Assembly (NCBI GenBank): GCA_035518875.1
Contig: DATIXD010000057.1
Span: 1 to 5,822, forward strand
Length of the DNA stretch: 5,822 nucleotides
Origin: DATIXD01 sp035518875
GTDB taxonomy: Bacteria > Pseudomonadota > Gammaproteobacteria > Methylococcales > Methylococcaceae
Direction: 5' to 3'
Shown: piece by piece, positions 5,331-5,822 of the stretch
Layout: each line of letters opens with the position of its first letter
How positions within the stretch are numbered: position 1 is the stretch's first letter
Notes under the pieces: generated by a model
Databases searched by the model: none
What the model was told of the DNA's origin: nothing
Seen by the model: the letters and a program-made list of their open reading frames with translations, nothing else
Translations under genes and position numbers: made by a program

Positions 5331-5822
5331 CTATTGGCTTGCCTCGTCGATCTGCTTCTGCAAAACCGCGAACTCCCTCTTCCAGGGCTCCTTGTTGTAG
5401 CCCCAACTGCCCTCCATCAGCAGCTTCATGCCAGTGGCCAGTTCCGTCTTCACCCGGTCGCTGGCGTCCTCCTCTTCCAACTCCCAAATGGCCTGGGCAT
5501 AGAACAGATGGTTGAGGGGATGGCTGGGGTGCTTTTCGACCGTCTGCTTGAGAAACCGGAGTGCCTTGTCCCCATCGCCGATCCCCGTCGGCCAGGGCGG
5601 CGCCCTGAGGTAGAGCATCCCGAGCACGCGCAGCGGGCCACCGCCGTCGACGTCGGGACTCAACACCACGGCCCGTCTCAACTCATTCTCGAGCCGGGCG
5701 AGATTCTCCACCGCCAGCGTGATGTGGTCGCGCACCGCCAGGCCGAGGTTGACGGCTAGGTAATAGTGCACCACACCGTCGCCGTCGCCGCCCAGCGCCA
5801 CAGCTGTTTCGGCGAAGCGCAC
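5331..5822 (-). CDS. TPR / TatT-like helical repeat protein, C-terminal part (5' end outside window)
   Basis: The frame is open to the right edge, so the gene is partial. The GTG at 5822 is an internal codon or unproven start. The visible 163 residues are mostly helical. They include VVHYYLAVNLGLAVR (17-31), a helix ending ELRRAVVLSPD (47-57), then GGPLRVLGMLYLRAPPWP (61-78), and a TPR-like pair DKALRFLKQTVEKHPSHP (85-102) and NHLFYAQAIWELEEED (104-119). The GGPxRxLGxLYxxAP pattern after a Pro-Asp turn is typical of TatT (the T component of some TRAP-transporter loci, first described in Treponema) and related TPR proteins in proteobacteria. It therefore probably acts in protein-protein contacts, perhaps in the periplasm, but the signal peptide is outside the window and no TRAP subunit is visible. 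The C-terminus (GYNKEPWKREFAVLQKQIDEASQ) looks complete. Confidence 0.82.
   Translation of the reverse strand: MRFAETAVALGGDGDGVVHYYLAVNLGLAVRDHITLAVENLARLENELRRAVVLSPDVDGGGPLRVLGMLYLRAPPWPTGIGDGDKALRFLKQTVEKHPSHPLNHLFYAQAIWELEEEDASDRVKTELATGMKLLMEGSWGYNKEPWKREFAVLQKQIDEASQ

Overview
This window looks like chromosomal DNA from a GC-rich Gram-negative bacterium, most likely a gammaproteobacterium. The evidence is the envelope protein families present: an OmpA-type peptidoglycan-binding protein, a YbaY/NlpE/META periplasmic protein, exported proteins with Sec signal peptides, and AGGAG-type ribosome binding sites. The species cannot be named from the sequence.

Layout. Positions 2-793 (+) hold the 3' part of a VWA / thrombospondin-type-3 / OmpA protein whose N-terminus lies outside the window. 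A 470-base gap follows. It contains a GC-rich hairpin beside a T5A7 tract (817-849), a 142-bp element bounded by 17-bp imperfect inverted repeats (858-999), a possible promoter with a palindrome over its -10 box (1099-1127), and a leader hairpin (1154-1184). Positions 1264-2709 (+) encode a 481-residue exported three-module protein (YbaY-like, NlpE-like, META/HslJ). After a 237-base gap in which I see nothing convincing, 2947-4131 (+) encodes a 394-residue polytopic membrane protein of unknown function. A short ORF at 4237-4386 (+) encodes a 49-residue peptide that is almost entirely signal sequence. It converges on a minus-strand pair: an exported protein of unknown function (4417-5223) and, upstream of it, the C-terminal part of a TPR/TatT-like protein (5331-5822, continuing beyond the window).

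How the genes relate. Nearly every product is predicted to act in the envelope: peptidoglycan anchoring, periplasmic stress or lipoprotein-like modules, an inner-membrane protein, and exported proteins. The plus-strand genes are separated by gaps of 105-470 bases, so they look like individual units rather than one operon. The two minus-strand genes are 107 bases apart and could be co-transcribed. I see no CRISPR array, rRNA, tRNA, transposase or recognisable defence, toxin or biosynthetic system. The best candidates for something undescribed are the small inverted-repeat element, the orphan signal-peptide ORF, and the modular protein whose NlpE part lacks its usual cysteines.
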